Positions 60,274 through 64,000 of a stretch of 64,000 nucleotides of DNA are shown piece by piece. The DNA comes from Coleophoma eucalyptorum. Taxonomy: Eukaryota > Ascomycota > Leotiomycetes > Helotiales > Dermateaceae. Where the stretch lies: the NCBI GenBank assembly GCA_026120035.1, contig JALRME010000013.1:806001-870000 (forward strand). Direction: 5' to 3'. The translations under genes were made by a program, and so were the position numbers. How positions within the stretch are numbered: position 1 is the stretch's first letter; the number at the start of each line of letters is the position of its first letter. The notes under the pieces were generated by a model. That model was not told where the DNA came from. It made no database searches and worked only from the letters and a program-made list of their open reading frames with translations.

Positions 60274-61379
60274 AGGATATACTGGACAAGTTATTAGGTC
60301 ATCGAGACGAAAGTCGTTCGTATGATCGCTGCGGTTCGTTCGCTCGCTCACTCGTTCGTTCTAGGGGAATGACACCTTGTTGGCGATCCTCTTATTTCCT
60401 ATGATGATGTGGGTGTGGCTTTTTTTTGGGTCCCGCCGTCCCTCCTACGTGCAGGTTCAAGCTTACGGGTCTCATGCTCGGAGTGGTCCTCTTCTCGCCT
60501 GGTTCTTGTCTTCTTTTCTACTTTGTAGATTGGGTAGGGAAGGTAGGTAGGTATCATACCCTTGCCTATACAGACATCTTCTCGATACAGCACAGGACCG
60601 CAAGGTATAGATAGACGAGGCAGTTTGCGTGAGCATGACCGGAAAATGACTGGGGCTGCAATTACCTATCTGCTTGCTTACTTCCCACTGTTGGATCATG
60701 CGTAGCACAGTATATCCTCTTTCTGCTTCCTCGTATATTTGTTTCAAGATCCTGCAGAGACAACTCATCTTTTGTGAGAAGTGGGATAGGTCTGATGAAC
60801 CACAGCTCATGCCGGCCAGCTCTCCTCTGGCCGTCGTCTTGTCAGACTTTCTATGCCTACTTGCTTCCGTGTATCCTTGACCGCCCTTTTTTTGAGGTAC
60901 ATTAGTGGTCTGCGTGTAATACACTGTTCACATCAAACTTTCTTCGTGAACCATATCCTCCTTAGGAAAATGGATACATCTTAATTGCCCCCTCTCCTCC
61001 TCCTCCCCATCATCATCATCATCCTCCACCTGCACCCCCTCTTCTGCTAATCTCTCTTGTTCGTGGACATATCAAAGACTTCGGAGATATATGCAAGAGG
61101 ATTCTACTGTTCGCATGCAACGCTTGACATGCACCAGCTTCGAATCTGAGCTGCAGAAAGGACGTGATACTCGGGGTAGTGATGTCGACAGGTCATCCCA
61201 ATCCACTGGGCAGCGACGGCCACGGCGTCGCCGAGGGGGTTTAACTAGGTTCCTTCTTTATCTTTGACAAATCCCCAAAAAAGCCCCTCCATGATATGTC
61301 TTTGGCAGGAGCATGGATTAAGGAAGGGATGTTGTTCAGTGCCAGATGATGTACGAGGCTTGAGGGCCCAAGCGTATGG

Positions 61380-62400
61380 TGGAAATAGATATTTCTTCTA
61401 GTAACTTATACTCAAATTTTACATAATACAAAATTTAATTACGTTGTTGCTAAAGTACCCCTACTAGCTAAGAGGAAGGAAAGAGGTCTGTAGAGGCATC
61501 ATATTATATAGGAAATCTTTGCTGTATGTCTAATATCATATCGTATCTAAGCCTAAGTACTAGGAGAACACAAGCTTGCCCTTCGAGCTATACACTGTAC
61601 CTCTTGGATGTCTATATAAGTCCACTTACGCTGATTTGAACTGCTCGCGAGATTTACTGAAACATCTATTATGGGTCAGACTTGATCTTGAGTGAAGATT
61701 TTTGTACGCACCACTCTATCAAGCTAGATAGAACCTCGTAGACTATGACCCTAAAGGATATTTCCCTGTAACTCTCGAGTACGCTCTCGAGTACGGAGTA
61801 TTAGTATTGATACGTTGCAAACATATGCTGTCGTTAGTTGGAGAAGTGACTCCAAGTCCTGTAAAAAATCTCGCGTATTTCTTATTTTCAAGGCAAAGTT
61901 ATATATATATATAAAATAGTTTGGAAGGATAGAAGAAAAGCAAAGGGGAGTGGGGCTTTTGCTGTTGAGTTAGATATAGTTCATCCAGTATTAGACCCCA
62001 ATAACCTGTCTAATTAGTCGTTGATGAGATAAATCCCTACGTAGTACATATAGGGTACAACAGGGACATATAAGACGACTGGATCCGGCCCAGTGATTCT
62101 ACTTGCAGTTCAGTGACAAACAAATTGGCTTTCTTCTTACCTAACTCAAATCAAGAATTCTAGAAATATTTTAGCTCAAGGCCCCTGTGAAATGAATTGC
62201 TATGCTAGAGAGATTATGGACTAAGAAATCTCCGGATCGTGTCTGAATTGGATCCTAGGGTTCTATACCCTTGAAAGAGACGCCGATTTGTGACATATAG
62301 AGAATTAAGCAGCATTCTTAACGTGAACAAGAATCGTATTCAGTGATCCTTGTATCTCTTGAGAGGAAGTCAAGTAACAACAGATTTAAGAAACGGTCTT
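61380..62400. other. AT-rich, TA-step-rich tract, possible decayed repeat
   Basis: Composition shifts to AT-rich with frequent TA dinucleotides and few long frames, unlike the flanking sequence. This is what repeat-induced point mutation (C to T in CpA context) leaves in an old transposon. No ends, target duplication or protein remnant were recognised, so this is a hypothesis. Confidence 0.3.
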
Positions 62401-62707
62401 GCGAGATGTATCAGGTTTTATTATACTGGCTGGGAAGGCAATTTGGGTGCATCACAGCATTCTACCGGGAAGCAAATACAATGGAAATGGAGCTATTCTC
62501 GTTTTTATTACGTATTTCCCAGCAGGCCACCTGTGATAGCAAATTGGACTCCAAATGATCCGAGTGGAGATGGAGATGCAGGACTACAAAGTCAGTCCAT
62601 CAGTCCCAATTCTATCTACATGCATATATTGTCGTGTAGACCTCACAATTAACGTCCTCATCAGTTTTTCTGAGATATTACGCGGTATTGTTTGTTCTTG
62701 TGCACAG

Positions 62708-64000
62708 CTACAAACCAGGAGGGGGCGGAACCTGTAAGAGAATGAGCAATGTTCCAAATTCTAAGTCACAACTCAACTTACTGCGCCATAAGATCCACTT
62801 CCTCCTGGTGGTGCTGGTGGTGCTTCACTTGGAGGAGGTGGGGGAGCAGAGCCTGGGGCACCTGGTGCTTGTTGAGCAGCTTGAGCAGCAGCCATGTATT
62901 GCTGATAATATTGAGCATAGCTGTTTAATGTCAGTGATTAAAGGTAGAAAAGTCTAAGCAATTGAACTTACGCAGCATATCCACCATAAGCAGCATACGG
63001 ATCTGGCTGGCCGATAGATGCATAGTAGGCAGCATATGGATCGGCTGCGGAGGATGGGCTTCCAGCTCCAGGAGCCGAAGGAGTTGATGGACTCATAGCA
63101 CCACCTGGCGCACTTGGTGCTGGAGAGTTGCTGTAACCTCCATATCCACCGCCTCCGTATGAGTTGGTTCGATCAGGTGCACGGTCACCATATCCACGCT
63201 CGCCTCCATATCCAGTGCTGGCTCCATAACCTCGCTGCTGTGGCCTGTTTTTATGCTCTTCATATTGCTCGCGAACGTTCTTCAAGAGATCCTCACAGAG
63301 TTCTTTTGCCTTTTGAACCTCATTTGGATCAGGGCCGCTAAATAATGTTAGTATGGTTCAGGGAAAGTAAATAAAAAACCTACGCAACATGTAGATACAT
63401 GTCCTCATCACTTTCTCTGCCAGTTCCGTGCTCCATGAAGCCGGAACCACGGCCTTTTATTTGAACACGGCATCTTGTTTCCTGTTGGATATGTTTGACA
63501 TAGGCACCACCATGACCTACAACTTGGGCACGAAGGTTAAAACCTGGGATGGGCTCAAAATCTATTGGGATCTTCTCCTCGGGCCATTTGCGCTGCAAAA
63601 GAGTTAGTATGATAACAAAGGATAAGACTACGAACTGCTGACTCTGCCAAATTCATCTCGTTCAACCTGCTCAGGCTCTCGTCTACGGAAACGTCGCTCA
63701 TCGACTAAGTTGGGCAGTTCCTGCTTCATGAGTTCTTCGATTTTCTGTATGGCTTCTTCGAGGCCCTTCTTCGATGTACTCGTGACATGAAGGTACAATG
63801 GCGGGTTCTATCCTAACCATCAGCGTGCTCTTGAAAACTAGAGGAGGAAACTCACTGCGGCCGTTGCCATGCTTTTATCGGGGTAATAGTTTCCTCGCGT
63901 TGTGACATCTTGAAAAGTCAATATAAAGTCTCCTCTAACAAGGTAAATTGGTGTAGGCAAAGCGTACCAGCGCCGGTTTCTTCTTTGATCTATGTCACGC
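62708..64000 (-). CDS. KH-domain RNA-binding protein, KHDC4/BLOM7-like, 5' end outside window
   Basis: Visible exons: 63989-63968, 63908-63856, 63807-63643, 63592-63384, 63337-62972, 62920-62782 and 62731-62708 (stop), giving the C-terminal 325 aa. The ending of one KH-like unit (IKEETGADVTTRGNYY) is followed by a linker with PLYLHVTSTSKKGLEEAIQK. The next KH domain begins PGFNLRAQVVGHGGAYVKH, continues through TRCRVQIKGRGSGF and ESDEDMYLHVAGPDPNEV, and is of the STAR/KHDC4 type. The C-terminus is Gly/Tyr-, Ala- and Pro-rich (GYGGYSNSPAPSAPGG, DPYAAYGGYAAYAQYYQQYM) and ends VPPPPGL. The human relative is linked to pre-mRNA splicing; function here is by homology. It has the highest intron density in the window, with all seven junctions closing in frame. 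Confidence 0.88.

Larger units (their letters stand above)
59394..62707. other. 3.3 kb without gene, simple repeats then AT-rich tract
   Basis: No protein recognised. The stretch from 59940 to 60280 has TTTA/TTTC repeats and a G-run. From about 61380 to 62400 the sequence becomes AT-rich with many TA steps and stops in all frames. This may be the 3' flank of the KH gene plus a decayed repeat. Confidence 0.45.

Overview
The window is nuclear DNA of a filamentous ascomycete (Pezizomycotina, plausibly Leotiomycetes; the class is a guess). The evidence is compact genes on both strands with mostly 45-70 bp GT-AG introns, CTAAC/CTGAC-like branch sites and standard codons, plus filamentous-fungal families (DUF3984 protein, cupredoxin-type secreted protein, an SMN homologue, an MTR4/FRH helicase). 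No tRNA, rRNA, CRISPR or intact mobile element was recognised. Exon structures were worked out by hand from splice consensus, reading-frame closure and family knowledge, and every model given closes in frame.

Layout. 1-592: secreted cupredoxin-like protein (minus, cut by the left edge). 1913-2713: five-exon survival-motor-neuron (SMN) homologue (minus), invisible as one open frame. 3643-5212: Nop15/NIFK-type ribosome-biogenesis RRM protein. 5643-6413: GET1. 7021-8138: unrecognised fungal multipass membrane protein. 8139-10520: no protein gene, but a run of C-rich intron-like cassettes on the plus strand. 10521-11500: RHO1 (minus). 12947-14112: mitoribosomal uL24m (MRPL40). 14315-18484: ELP1 (minus). 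18984-20111: DUF3984 protein. 20444-21474: SWIM + RING protein. 21475-26679: gene-poor. 26680-27033: small Ser/Thr-rich hypothetical protein. 29065-29853: mitoribosomal mS23/RSM25 (minus). 30183-32006: mitochondrial PPR protein. 32292-32592: COX8 (minus). 32922-36161: MTR4. 37033-38794: ARG4 argininosuccinate lyase (minus). 39448-40094: VFA1 (Vps4-associated). 41266-42492: coiled-coil protein (minus). 44779-47269: C2H2 zinc-finger protein (minus). 47270-57879: a 10.6 kb gene-poor block with a microsatellite cluster. 57880-59393: YVH1 dual-specificity phosphatase. 59394-62707: no gene, becoming AT-rich. 62708-64000: KHDC4-like KH splicing-type protein (minus, cut by the right edge).

Functional themes. 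RNA metabolism is heavily represented: SMN for snRNP assembly, Nop15 and Yvh1 for 60S biogenesis, MTR4 for nuclear exosome work, ELP1 for tRNA wobble modification, and a KH protein. A second group serves mitochondrial gene expression and respiration: uL24m, mS23, a PPR protein and COX8, three of them within 29-32.6 kb. This is mostly conserved core genome; the accessory-looking parts are the two gene-poor blocks and the 8.5-9.5 kb cassette array. The most notable observations are the hidden SMN gene, GC-AG first introns in both members of the divergent ARG4/VFA1 pair, and the intron-like array. I did not find a clearly new multi-gene system.
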